Shown here piece by piece: positions 44,681-57,465 of a stretch of 64,000 nt of DNA. The stretch is taken from positions 19,026,414 through 19,090,413 of the forward strand of contig CP141134.1 of the NCBI GenBank assembly GCA_035236585.1, given 5' to 3'. A program made the position numbers and the translations under genes. The DNA comes from Warburgia ugandensis (Eukaryota; Streptophyta; Magnoliopsida; Canellales; Canellaceae). The notes beneath the pieces are model-generated. The model was not told the DNA's origin. It made no database searches and saw nothing but the letters and a program-made list of their open reading frames with translations. The stretch's first letter is position 1. Each line of letters begins with the position of its first letter.

Positions 44681-45281
44681 TTGGGAGCTTCAAGCATTGG
44701 ACTGTCCCTCTCTTTTTTTTTTATTAACTGAATTTTTCTTTCTTTTCCAAAATACCCTTCTTAACATAAAGAAAAAAGTTTTTGCGGTAGTTGGTCGACC
44801 AGCGTACAATATTTATTCCAGCGGGGATAACGAACTAGCAGGACCCAGCAAATTGGTACCATTGGCATCATGTTGTCTAGGCTAAGGCATAACCAAAAAG
44901 AGCATCAGCAATTCTAATCCTATGATTACTCTACACTTCTACTATTAGTAATCAACTTCATAAACCATTCACTTGCATCTCAAAAAAACAAACGGATAGG
45001 ATCATATAATTCAACAGATTAATGGGACACACAGATCATAGAGGAAGAGTCGATGACCGGATCAATGAAATTGAAATATCTGGGTCTTACTTGTGATTTG
45101 AATTGCACGTGTAAATCTTATAAGGACTATTAAATGTGAAAGTACACTAAAAGTCTTATAAATTAACAGCCCTAGGCCAAAGATATTTTATTAATTTAGT
45201 GAGATTTTATTTTATTAAAAATTATAATAAGTTAATAAATATGAAACTCTTATTGTATTATTTTATTAAATAAAATTATAG
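44681..45281. other. No gene recognised
   Basis: AT-rich sequence without a convincing frame; the frame at 44667-44885 has no recognisable domain. Confidence 0.45.
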
Positions 45282-45331
45282 GGTGTTCATAGATTAAGGA
45301 TATATCCTTGTCCAAGTTGTTGTTCATAAAC
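45282..45331 (+). repeat. hAT-like terminal inverted repeat, left
   Basis: TAGGGTGTTCATAGATTAAG matches the reverse complement of 50180-50232 at most positions over about 47 bp. TAGGGTGTTCAT-type ends are common in plant hAT elements. No 8-bp target duplication was found. Confidence 0.45.
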
Positions 45332-45489
45332 ACTACACATTCAGTTCAAAATAAACATCCAATTTTGTCTTTATGTAAGCATTCAACTATTTCAATGGAC
45401 ATCCAGTTTTGCTTTTATGTGAACATCCATGTTATTATTTTAACATTTTGTAACCTTGCACTGTCTACATTTTTAAATAAATTATAATG

Positions 45490-46060
45490 TTATTACACTA
45501 AAGTAATATTTTTACCAACAATATCAATTATAATTTACACAATAAATTATTGTGCAATATGGGTCAAAATTGTTTAATTTAGTCTAATTATCACCAATTA
45601 AGAAATTTTCAAAAAATTTCTAAATTATAATATTTATATAGTAAAATAATATTTTTACCAATGATATTAAGCATGTCCTATATAATAAATTAACAATTTA
45701 TTACATAATTTAGAATAAATGATAGTATTTTCATCAATGATATTAAGCATGGCGTCCATAATAAATTAATAGTAATTTAGAACAAATTGTAATATTTTTG
45801 TAATAAAGTAATATTTTCACCAATGGTATTAAGCATGACTTACATAATAAATTAACAAAATTATTGTGAAACTTGAAATAGTTTATAGCATTTTTATAAT
45901 AAATTAATATTTTTCACTAATGGTATTACACATGCCTTACATAATAAGTTAATGCATTATTATACAATTTAAAATAAATTAAATATTTTTGTAGTAAAGT
46001 AATATTTTCACCAATGGTATTAAGCATGCTCATAATAAATTAATAAATTATTATAAAATT
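45490..46060 (+). repeat. AT-rich diverged tandem array
   Basis: Units of roughly 60-125 bp repeat AGTAATATTTTCACCAATGG, then TATTAAGCATG, then CATAATAAATTAA. At least five units are recognisable (starting near 45500, 45645, 45725, 45810, 45905 and 45995), with substitutions and length variation. Confidence 0.8.
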
Positions 46061-46527
46061 TGTGTATGAGGAAGAGAGGAATGAAGAAAAAGTTGAAGAT
46101 TTGTAAATCCAATTGTCCACATGGACAATGGAATGTCCATAATTGTGATGATTGAATTTTTCAAAGATTTTTTAAATAATATTTTAAAATAAAAAGATTT
46201 TGGTAAAAAAATTTAAAAAGTATTTTTTGAAACTATAATAATTTATAATTTTCAAAACCTCCATCTTCACCAATGGTATTAAGCATGCTCATAATAAATT
46301 AATAAATTATTATAAAATTTGTGTATGAGGAAGAGAGGAAAGAAGAAAAAGTTGAAGATTTGTAAATCCAATTGTCCACATGGACAATGGAATGTCCATA
46401 ATTGTGACGATTGAATTTTTCAAAGATTTTTTAAATAATATTTTAAAATAAAAAAATTTTGGTAAAAAAATTTAAAAAGTATTTTTCGGAACTATAATAA
46501 ATTATAATTTTCAAAACCTCCATCTTC
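46009..46527 (+). repeat. Tandem duplication, 259-bp unit
   Basis: Copy 1 (46009-46267) and copy 2 (46268-46527) are almost identical over their length, with a few single-base differences. Each holds a small hairpin, ATTGTCCA-CA-TGGACAAT. The last unit of the AT-rich array forms the start of each copy. Confidence 0.92.
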
Positions 46528-49240
46528 AATTATCCGGATTTGCATAATAAAACTTCATACAACTTAACATAAGTGCAAATAAAATAAACTAGTCAGGCCA
46601 CTAGTTCACAACCCAAACTTAACCATTCGACCGCTTCAACTTTAAGAAATAAAGTTAAATAAATGTATCAAAATCTCTCATACATGACAATTTAAACTAA
46701 CAAAATGTTTAAAATTATAACTAAAGTTCATAATACATACATCTACTGCACTAAAATATAAGCTCGAATAAAATTCCTCCAATGACTCTTTCTCACTGTC
46801 TGGATCATTTACCTAAAATGTTCGTTGTAAGGTAGTGAGTACAATCAATCAATGAGAATAACTAAGTTTGACAGAACCGTGGCAAACCATGTAGAATCGG
46901 TATGCAAAGAAAACCTCGATCCAATACTCGATAAAAAAAGATCAACGTCCAAATCATCAATATCAATCAAATTACAGTTGAAACATATTCCATTAATTAG
47001 AATCATATTGAAATATACAAAATAGAAATCTGCCAAGAAAATCATATCAAAATACTACTAGAGTAGTTGTAAGAGAATTCAGTAGAAACAAACATATCAG
47101 AATATTGTATAAGTAGACATATTAGAATAATGCTGACACAAACATATCATAAATGGTCATTAATCCTCAAGAATAACTGACATGATCACATGTCCATATA
47201 CATGATACATATTGCATGCATAGCAGAGTAGTCAATCAATAAATAGAAGGCCAAAACTATGCATCAAAAATCGTACTTGGATACCACAAGTGCTACACCA
47301 ACATCCATGGGAGATGGCTGATCAAAACAAAATGGCTAGAGCATTACCCATGCTACTCTCACCCAGAAAGTATGGCCTCTATGGCACGTATCTAACAAAA
47401 ATAGAGAACTAGGGGCCAATCTAGTCTCTCGCATAGTGGCACAGTGTCTACACGACACCCTGTCAGTGACTTCTAAACAAAATTCGACAAATCAAATGGA
47501 ATATACATATTTATTGAATACTTTTTAGAAATAGATCATTGTCTTTCATCCCAAATATCAAACGCATACATGGTGTGTAAGTGTCCAACTAGGACAATAC
47601 ATGAGTATTATCGGAAATGACTGCATGTTATCTCACTTAAAAAGTCACAGTTACCTTACTCTATTTCACATTTTCTTAAAAATTACGTGTATATCAAAAC
47701 TCCATGTACTCTTACCAGTTCAAAAATAGTTTTAATGGAGTCTTATTTAACATATTTGTTTATAAAGTACTTACAAATTTGGAAATTAAGTATTATCAAA
47801 CGATTATATATTCTAACTTTAATTTGTATTATGAAACATGTTAACTTATCTTCAATAAGAATAATTATCATAAATAATTATGTAGCCAAATGAAAAATAA
47901 TTTGCTGAAACTGAAATATTTGGTAACTATCGTGGATTGCATTCTTTCTAAAGTTTTAATATGCTAGAGTTACTTAATGATAATCAATTATATTTTTCTT
48001 CAAACGACAAATTGGTAACATGAGTAATGAATTTATATCCATAATTTTATCCGTGCAAACATATTGTTCAAATCAATAAAATTATAATGATTAAAACAGC
48101 ACAATGCTATTGAATGAGTAGCATGTAAGTACATAGATTTTCCACTATCACCCTTTCTTTCGACTTTATTAAATATGAGAGAAGTTTTATTAGCTAGATA
48201 TTTATGCATTTAGGACTATCTTGTAAATAAACAATAATTGTAGTTAACGTACATATGTTATTGGATTATATTCTATTATAGAAACTTGAAATTTATAATA
48301 ATGCAAATTACATATGGTAATATTAGAAAGACCGCAACCCATGCTACAGGTATATTTTTACTCTTGTTTATTTGATTGTTAGGACACGAATAACTTGTCT
48401 TTTATTTAATATTTATGTGATACATAACTAAGATAATCCAAGCTGTATATTATATACATAAGGTCACTTTACTTCATTGTGGAGGCTTTTAAGGCTCCAA
48501 ATTCAAACATTCAAGTCATTGTAATAACTATGCAACATTATTTAACTGGTAAAAATTATTGTGGAGTAACTTTTTCAGTTTAAGTATATCTTTGGATTAT
48601 GCAGAAGGTCACTTTAATTTATAAATTGTTTCTTGCGACAATCTTCAATACAGAAATGGAAACATGAAATCCATTTGCTTCTACAGTCATGCGACAATAA
48701 CTATGTATCATGCATTGATAATTAAATGCCATACAATGATAATCATATGATCAAGTATACTGCTCCTACATGTATGAATCAGAAGTTAGAAAATTCGTTG
48801 ATCTATGTATGCAGTTATGCATTAAAATCATATCTTTATTCATAGATTATTTCTAATGTTAAGACTAAAAGAATATAACACATGATCGTACAAAGTTATA
48901 AGATAACCAAAAGATCTATTTATAATCCAAAAATGAAGAGTTAATAAATAAAGAATATAGTCTCATAGGTAATTGAAACTCAATTGATTAAATCATTTAT
49001 AGATTTTCATCAAAACTTTGTGTCTAAACTAGTTAAACTCAAACACCTTACCTTGAATGCTATCCCACATTGAATTATTCTTGGAAATACATGTCCATGA
49101 TTTGCAGCCCACCTTGATCTAACTAGTGTAAAATTCTCTCCAACAGAAAACAAAAACTCGTCACCAAATTCTTCAGATCTATACCAGAATAATGACAGAA
49201 GTCACACTATGCTATTGACAAATGTCACCTAAATCTTTAC

Positions 49241-49242
<2 letters not shown>
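46528..49242. other. No gene recognised; possible old LTR
   Basis: No coding signal. The interval 47170-47480 has a composition seen in old gypsy LTRs, but I could not find ends. Confidence 0.35.

Positions 49243-49285
<43 letters not shown>
49243..49285 (+). repeat. (CT)n microsatellite
   Basis: About 21 CT dinucleotides without interruption. Confidence 0.95.
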
Positions 49286-49287
<2 letters not shown>

Positions 49288-51717
49288 GAATAGTTCAAAG
49301 GCACAACTTTCCAGCCTTTGAGTTATCTTTATTGCTTCTTTTTATACTTTTCTCATTATAATATCACTTATGTTTTAGCCATTTATCCACATTGTCATGC
49401 TTTCTTTATGTGTGGATGCTTTATTGCTCCACTTGAATTCATGTTGTCTTACCATAACTTTTTAACACATCTTAGCGGCTTTAATATTTAAACCTTTTTA
49501 TTTCTTTTTATTCTCCATTCAATTTGTAATATTTTTTGCATTAATTATCTTTTTGATTTTTGCATGGAACAACATACTACTTGATACATGATTTTGACCA
49601 CATGGCCTTCCATATTTGTACATCTTTAGTAGCCAAACACGCTTTGGCTATATAAGAGTTCAAATTTTATTTTAAATGCCCACTTGACTGTGTTTTGCTT
49701 TAAAAAATGATGTCAGTTGTTCGACTTGAAGTCTAACTTTCTTTTAATAGAGTTAACTTGAAAATCACTTAGTTATACTTAGCTTTGGTTATCAAGCTTC
49801 ATCAAATTAATATATTATTATGTCCTTAACATTAACTAATATAATTATGACATGAAGTGTACTAACTAGCTAAGTTAGCCAAAAGTATAAAACTCTTCTA
49901 TACATATTTATTAAACAAATGACTTATATATTTTCATATTATCAGAAATAATACTTTTTACTTCAAAAATGTTGGTCATTACAATAATTGAGTCTAAATT
50001 GCATAACTTTTCAATAGATTTTATTAGCTAGACATCCATAGTGTGGATTTCCTGATGTCCATGCACAAAGTTCAGAACCATGAGCTTTTTATTTCTAAAA
50101 ATGATACCCTCATCCACAAACATGGATATTTGACAAGAGATTGCAACAATCTGATTCATAAATATGGATGTTTTGTATGCCCATAAACAAAAGCTTGAAC
50201 AAAGTTATATCTTCATCCATAAACACCTTATGAAGTCTTTCCTTTTGCCTATACCAAATCTTATCACTCTCTTTCTTTCTTTCTTTCTTGAGTGAATGTG
50301 TATTTACCCTTACTCCCTAGTTATCTTCTAACATTCCATGTTTCTTTCAATAGCTAAACAAATCTCTCTCTTTGCTAGAAATTGAGTTTAATATTCAGTT
50401 ATATATTTAATGGTCTCTTAAGATAATTTTGAAAATAAATAATCTTATCAATTTATTAAAATGACTAATTAACCACATTCCCTAGTTGGGACTAGAAATA
50501 TTATATTATCTTAGCGCTATTATCAATTTATGAAACTTTTATTCTACCTTATAGCTTGCCTAGTTATAGATGCTATAAATATTGAGAAGCTACAAGAAAC
50601 TTTTGCAATTAAAAAGTAAAATCAAGAAGCTATTAACCAAGGCTTAGGCTACAACATCCCTTGCTCTTCGTTCCTCTATTGATAGGGTGAAACCTGTGGG
50701 ATTGGCTAGTTGAGTGAGTCCGAGATCCCCAACGTTCATTAGCATTTGGGCATAGGCACCCTTCATCTTGTCAAGTCTGTCTTATTAGATTATCTATATA
50801 CCAAAATAATGCCAATTATATAATCTTATCCTACGTTTCTTTGGGTTTTAAATCACCTATTGATTGCTAATAACTCTACAATAGTAGTGGTTGTAGTTGT
50901 GAATTTTCTCCAATAATCTAAATAAGAAAGGTGAACAAATGAACAAATTAGATCTTAAAGAAAATTGGCATTTAGTCTAGGATTATTATATGCCTCAACA
51001 AAAATCCTCTATTATAATTATATCACTAAATTCATAGTTAGATTCTTTTTGCGAAAAATTGGTAATTGCTTAGCGCACCTAACATGCCAAATGTTAAGTG
51101 GTAAATCTCGCTTCAAACAAAAATACAGAAAATGATATGTTAAAGACATCCCAATTCTATTAAATTTTATTATTCATTTTTTATTTATTTATGAGTCAAT
51201 CACGCACTCCTAAATCTAAAACTCGGGGAAGGAAAAGTTGCCAAATCAACCTCAAATCAAGAGTATTTGGGGAAGATTCAAGTTGGTCGTGCTAAACATT
51301 TGTGACCCCTTTTTCTAACTTGTTGTTGACAACCTTTTTAGAATTATTACCAAAATTTTGAAATTAGTTGAGCTTAATGTAAATAACATTTCTTAGGAAA
51401 AAGCTATAATAAACATGATCATAGTGTGTTGTTATATAGGAACCCACTTTTGCAGCAAGATCCCCACAGTTAGCTGATCAACATGTTCATATAATTTCTC
51501 CAACTTTAGATTTCTTACAAACCAAAATTCAAAACAATTGGATGCCTCTAAGTTTCTAACATCCAAACAAGCACAACTTTTTGTGGTTGAGTGAGCATCA
51601 ATTCTTTGTTCCTATACCTTTGTTCATACTAACTTTCTAACCTTACAAATATGTTGATAAAAATTACATTTTTTAAATGCTAGAGTCATCCAATCAACAT
51701 AATTTTAGCACTTCTAA
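49286..51717. other. No gene recognised
   Basis: AT-rich sequence with short CTTT repeats near 50270-50290. No frame or transposon domain is recognisable. Confidence 0.45.
50180..50232 (-). repeat. hAT-like terminal inverted repeat, right
   Basis: On the minus strand it reads TAAGGTGTTTATGGATGAAG, the inverted partner of 45282-45331. The two would bound a 4.95-kb segment. Confidence 0.45.
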
Positions 51718-54700
51718 TGTAAGAACCTCAATTTTTAAATTATATTTCATGTAATTTCTAAGATCACTTTTGAATGAAATATGAATTTAGATTTTTGTGC
51801 TTCAAGTTTCATGGAATTGACTTTTTGAAGGACATTTAATTGATCCCTAAAACCTTAGTAATTTGATTGTACTCAAAATAGTGATTCCAACCATATAAAG
51901 AACACTGAATTTGGAGCTCGAATAAGAAAGTTATGCAAATTGTGAGGAACAGTTTAGTAATTTTGTTTAGTGGGGCCCACTGGCCAAAATAAAAAAGAGA
52001 TCTATAGTATAGGTAAAGGAGTGGGCCATTTTGATATTGGCATCCTCTCCCTCTTAAAGAAATCGAGAATAGATCATTAGGCCTATTCTTGAGCCCTACA
52101 AAAAGAGAAAAATAGGGAGAGGAAAAAGAAGAGAAGAGGGAAGAGGGAGAAGAAGAATGGGGAGGAGGGGAAGAGGAAGGCCAGTTCACCAAAGAAGCAT
52201 GTCATGCCTGTGAGAAGGAAAGCAGTAGTTGCAGTTTTACCACAATTTGCAGGGGTCATTAAAGACAAGGATGAGTGAGATCGTCGATCAGAGCTGATCA
52301 TTCTCTTCAGTACAAGAGCAAGAACCAAAGCCCTAAGCAGATTAGGTGATCTATGCCGTTCTTATACCTTGATTGGAGAGGAGACTGACACGTGATGAGC
52401 TCAGAGATTTAACCAAAAAACAATGATCAATCTAGCTCATCCAAGGAGGAAAAAGCATATAAACATGCCCTAAAGGTATGATTCATGAAACCTAACTTGT
52501 GATTTGAAACTTTTTTGCCTAAATCTTACACTTCATACTAGATCTAACTTTTTCTAATAATCAGGCAATTGAATTCATGATCTATGTTTAAATAACCTTA
52601 AAATAGGTTCGAATCATCTTAGATTTAGTTGAGATTTGTCAATCTAGGGTACAAACCAATAGAACAATCTTAATCGTCAAATCAAGCACTATTGAAATAG
52701 TAACTTTATGATGTTTGATCAATGATTAAGTACCACAGATGAATTTCTTAACCCTAAATTAAATACAATATGATTAAAAATGCAAATTTGGAACAAAGAT
52801 CGATCAAATAATTTTAGTCATTTGATCAAATGCTACTGAAATAGGAGCCTAACAATGTCAAACCAATGATCAAATGCCACCACTGAGTTATGATCATTGA
52901 TCTAAGTCCTAAAAAGTCAAATTTGATCATGTATTAAGGTCAACAATCCATTAATCATAGATCTGATGATCCATAAATGAAATTAAATCATTGAGCTATG
53001 GTTAGGGATAATGATTAGTATATTCAAACCACTATTAACACTTCAAGAATCTAGCTAGTGTCAGAAGTTAGATTTGCATCAAATAAGATAGAAAAGCATA
53101 TTATAATGATGATTAGATGATAATTGATTGTGGGATCATAGTCAGATGTACAAATTGAGAACTGATGATATTAATTGTACATGGATTAATAATTCCAAAC
53201 CAAATTAGGTCAATCTAGATCATTGATCAATAACCAACAACATAGATTGGATGATCCAAGACTTGATGGGTGCCTAATCAGCAATATATGATTTTGAAAT
53301 AAGACTAACAGCCAAGACAACTGATATCATGTAGTTATGATTGATGAATGGTGATAGATTATATGAAATATAATGGTTCCATAATTTTGGATAGTCTGAA
53401 TTGTTAGATCATGTTTAGATGAATAATATGAGTGTACAAACAGTGATGAACAAGAGTATAAGATCCTCATTTATGATGTAAATGCAAACAATGAAAATTT
53501 TAATAGGAATGTGTGTGTTTGTGTGTTCCCCAAATTCACAAGTGATTAAGGATAAAAGCTCGAAGAGTCAATTGTTAATGTTGGTTAGTAATTGAATTTG
53601 ATGGTTTTTAAACCTAGTCGAATGGATAAATGTCACATGAGGTAGGTGAAATTAAGATTTCTATGTTTTTAGTATATTTTGTATTTTGACATTTTTGATG
53701 TATTTTGGAGTATATGTTAGATGAAGTAATTGTGTATGATGTGGCTTGAATAATGATTAAACTACTTATGCAAATGTTCATGTTATTCATTGTGAGTTTA
53801 TTAAGAAATGTTAAAGACTATGGTCCATGTGATTAAAGATACCGTTAAAATTAGGTGACTCAGGAGAGTTGGTCCTAGCCCATGTATAGATTATGTTATG
53901 TTGATATGATTAAAATCAAGCAACTTGAGAGAGTTGGTCTTGGTCTGTGTATAGACTAACTTATGTTGATACAGTAAAAAAAGCAAGAGTTGGTCCTGGT
54001 CTATGTATAGACTATGTTATGTTGATACGATTAAAATTAGGTGACTTGCAAGAGTTTGGCCCTAGTCCATGTATAGACTATGTTATGTTGATACGGTTAA
54101 AATCAGGCAGCTCATGAGAGTTGGTCCTGGTCTATGTACAGACTATGTTATGTTGACATGATTAAATTGAGGCAACTCATAAGAGTTGGTCCTAGTACAT
54201 TTAAGGACTATGATCTATGTGATCACAGATATGGTTAAAATCTGATGACTCGTGTGAGTTGGTCTGGTCCATGTATAGTATGTGTTATACTAATACAGTT
54301 AAAATCAAGTGACTTGTGTGAGTTGGTATGGCCCATGTATAGTCTATATTATATTAATATGGTTAAAATTAGCTATGGACTGTCTATAGACTATTTTCAC
54401 ATATACAATTAAAATTAGGAGACTCACTAGAGTTGGTCCTGGCTCATTTACATAGTTTGTTTTGATGATACGATTAAAATTATGAGACTCATGAGAGTTG
54501 GTCTGGCCTATGTACAAACTATGATTCACTAGTATGGTTAAAATTAGGTGACTCATGAGATTGGTTTTGGCCCATTCACAGATGTTGTTTTACTGATATG
54601 GTTAAAATTAGCATGACTTGTCAAAGTTGGCCTGGTCTAGGGTGAGTTATAAGACCCCCATTGTTTTACAGGTGAGAGTAGCCAATGATGGCAAGCGTAG

Positions 54701-55376
54701 TGTGGCATTGGCATGCTTCTAGGTGCTTAGGACTTTGATGTATTTTGATTATTTGTTTTATATGATTCTTGGATGGAGTTTTTGAAGATTTGTTGGGCGT
54801 TTGTCACTGAGATTTTATTGGACTATCTGGATGATAGTTTGATGTTTTATGCATATTTCAATATGTTTTGAGTTTTCTTATAAAGTTAAGAATCTGATAT
54901 AGATTGTGGTTTTGTGATTTAAATGAAATATATTGACATTGACACATCAAGGTTTCATATCTTTATTTTACATGTAGAAATCCAATTCCGATTGAATATT
55001 ACTATATGTTTGTGTTGTGAGTTTATGGTATTTGACATTAATTTGTGAATTAGGAAAATCTAGAAGATATGTATGTTTTGGACATGCATTTGTGATTTCT
55101 TGAAACTATTTTGCAGATGTGTACTATGATCTAATGAGATTGAATTTGGTTCTTACTGAGCATTTGAATTAATGACTAGATAGTTTTAACATGAAATGTA
55201 TGCTTTGTAAACTAATAGAATTGACATGACCATCATATTTTGATGTATATTGATTTTGATTAGATATGAATTATTGTTAAAAGCATTAATTTTTGTAAAT
55301 CATAAATTGTGTTTTATTATCTACTAAGTGTTCAATTTTGACAAAAATAACCTTAGATTAGCATTTGATTAGGTCA
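51718..55376 (+). mobile_element. Long LTR, Tekay/Del-like, possibly solo
   Basis: It starts TGTAAGAACCTC at 51718, like the related LTRs at 62601 (TGTGAAAATCC) and 62830 (TGTAAAAACCC). It shares their layout: a GGAGCTCGA word, a GGGGCCCAC word, then a low-complexity leader (here purine-rich, about 52098-52180), then a long AT-rich tail. TCTAA precedes it (51713-51717), and a CA-TCTAA occurs at 55375-55381, giving a possible 5-bp duplication and a length of about 3.66 kb. The right end is uncertain. Confidence 0.5.
53837..54650 (+). repeat. 65-bp tandem array, about 12 units, inside LTR
   Basis: Diverged units share the order GTTAAAATTAGGTGACTC, GAGAGTTGGTCCTGG, CCATGTATAGACTATG and TTGATACG. 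Period is about 65 bp. Some units are shortened or carry extra bases. Confidence 0.88.
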
Positions 55377-55852
55377 TCTAACTGATTAATTTGACAATTT
55401 TAGATTGATTTTAGCTTAATTGATCATCCAACCATTGATCTGAAGATTTAACGATCAGATGATCATTAGAGCTAATCAGATGGATAATTTATGATATACA
55501 TGATTCTAATATAGTCTTCTATTTTGCATATCAACCAAATGACCATGGATGGCTCAAATCGACTTGATGAGTATTACATTTTGAAGAGGTCTTATGAGCC
55601 CCACTTCACAAGGAGATGTTTCAAACCTAAAGCATTGAAAAATGCGATGCCATACATAGATAGCACGAAGAGCATGGGGTAGGCAACATGGAATGGGGGA
55701 AAGCACAAGGAAATGGGTAGCATGGAGAACCCAAAAAGGAAACTTTTTGGGCTTCTCTTATAGAGGACATTTACCACTTGAAAGAGTCTCTCTTCTCTTC
55801 CTCTTCATAGAGGGAGGCAAGATATTGTTCCTCTCTGCCCTCTCATGTTCAC

Positions 55853-55854
<2 letters not shown>

Positions 55855-55948
<94 letters not shown>
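55855..55948 (+). repeat. Compound microsatellite (CT)n(CA)n
   Basis: A CT run of about 58 bp changes directly into a CA run of about 36 bp. It produces artefactual Leu-Ser, Thr-His and Arg-Glu frames. Confidence 0.97.
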
Positions 55949-55949
<1 letters not shown>

Positions 55950-56605
55950 CACCTTAGCCTACTTCTTTGGGATCTCTCTTTCCTCTTCACAAAGAGAGGC
56001 AGAAGGACTATTCCTCTCCCACCCATCCTATTCACCCATCTCTCTTTTTCTTCATTTCTTTCTAATTTCCCACAGCACCCTAGCCTACGTCTTCTTTGAG
56101 ATCTCTTTTTCCTCTTCACAGAGAGAGGTGGAAGGACTGTTCCTCTCCCACCTCTTTCTTTTCTCTTTCTCTTGTTCTCCCTCTCCACTCCTCTTTTCTC
56201 TCTTCCTCTGCTATCTTTGCTCCACATCCCATCTCTGCCCATTTTTTGCTATTTCCTATTAGCACAGACCTGGACCCAACTCCTTGCTTCTATTTCTCCA
56301 TTCTTACCTCCTTTCTAGATATCTCTATCAGATTTTTCCTCTCTGCTTTATCACCTTGGCAAGAACAAAAGCATGGCAGGGAAGACCAAAGCAAGCATGT
56401 CATCGCTCACCTCCTCCCTACTGGGCAGCCACTAGTGAGTTTGGCACCACACAAGCTTGGCCAATGACTATTCTCTCTGTTATCTCCCTCTCACCCCTCT
56501 CTCGTGTCTCTGTCCTTGTCATCGCACAGCCCAGCAAAACCACATAATACCCCACACCTCTTTCCTTGTCTCTCTTGGTCTCTCTCTCTCCCCCGCGCCC
56601 CGTCG

Positions 56606-56621
56606 CCCCCCCCCCCCCCCC
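56606..56621 (+). repeat. Poly(C) tract, 16 bp
   Basis: Uninterrupted C run in the CT-rich region. Confidence 0.95.
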
Positions 56622-57447
56622 TCTCTCTCAGCATTGTACAGTTCCCTTTCACTCCGTTCCTCCTGTCTATTTCTTCCTCTTTGTCAGACACCATAATCCA
56701 AACTAGCTCCTCTTCTTCTTCTTAAGCTAGCAGTCCACCTTTACTTCTTGATCTCTTTTTCCTCTTGATAGAGAGAGGCGGAAGGACTGTTCCTCTCCCA
56801 CCTCTCATGTTCACACTCACCTCTCTTTCCTCCCTCTATCTTTGATTTCACTGGCCCAGACTCATTGGACTGCCCAGCTCCCTGCTACGCTCCTAGATCT
56901 CTCCTTCGTTCCCTCTGTTTATCACCGGCAATCCCCTCTGTCTCTAATTTCAACAGCATCTCCTCCACTGGCTAGACCTCTCACTAGCAAATCCCCTCTT
57001 CTCCCTCTGCTGCGTTGTCTTCTCCATCGCATCCCCTCTTTTCTCATTAAAATTAGAAAAACAGAAACATTCCACTTTTACCGATTGGACTTTAAATATA
57101 AATATGGTTGTGTTTTGAATTTAATTACATTTGTATCCCATTTTTATTCTAGTTATGTTTTATCCATGTTTTGCCTATCTAGGGATAGTGTAATCTAAGG
57201 CTATTTGTTTAGTTTAATTTGCTGAATTTTTGGAGCTAAAAAATTCTATAACTTGCATCATTCAAATAGATTTGAAGTTTTGTTGTACTGTTGGTTTATT
57301 TCTGTAATGTTATTTCTTTTAATTTTTGGATATTTAAGCTCTATGTAAACTTCAACTTTTCAAGTTGAGTCCCTATGGAATCGACTCGTATTTGCACTAG
57401 CTGTACTACAACAAACTGTGCACTTGTTAAAAACATCAACAAGTTTT

Positions 57448-57465
57448 TGGCCCCATTGCTGGGGA
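57448..57465 (+). other. Primer binding site, tRNA-Asp type
   Basis: TGGCCCCATTGCTGGGGA differs in a few positions from the Tat/Athila primer site TGGCGCCGTTGCCGGGGA, and is preceded by CAACAAGTTTT, also typical. This is the strongest marker of a Tat/Athila-like element here. Confidence 0.7.

Larger units (their letters stand above)
55700..57443 (+). mobile_element. Tat/Athila-like LTR region (CT-rich)
   Basis: This pyrimidine-rich region lies directly before a tRNA-Asp-type primer site, which places it as the 5' LTR of a Tat/Athila-like gypsy element. The left end is not found. It contains four dispersed copies of a ~70-bp block with GAGAGAGGCGGAAGGACTG and TTCCTCTCCCACC (about 55790, 55970, 56098 and 56750). 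The frames here (such as 55693-56262 and 56842-57198) come from low-complexity sequence and are not genes. Confidence 0.45.

Noticed and set aside
45490..46527. CRISPR-like array
   Set aside because: Units are AT-rich, variable in length and without constant repeats and unique spacers; this is a plant minisatellite.
51836..52328. Overlapping minus-strand frames rich in Ser, Pro and Phe
   Set aside because: They lie in the purine-rich leader of a long LTR and show no domain.
55693..56262. A 189-codon open frame in CT-rich sequence
   Set aside because: It runs through pure CT and CA microsatellites, and the reverse strand is open as well. Composition, not selection, keeps it open.
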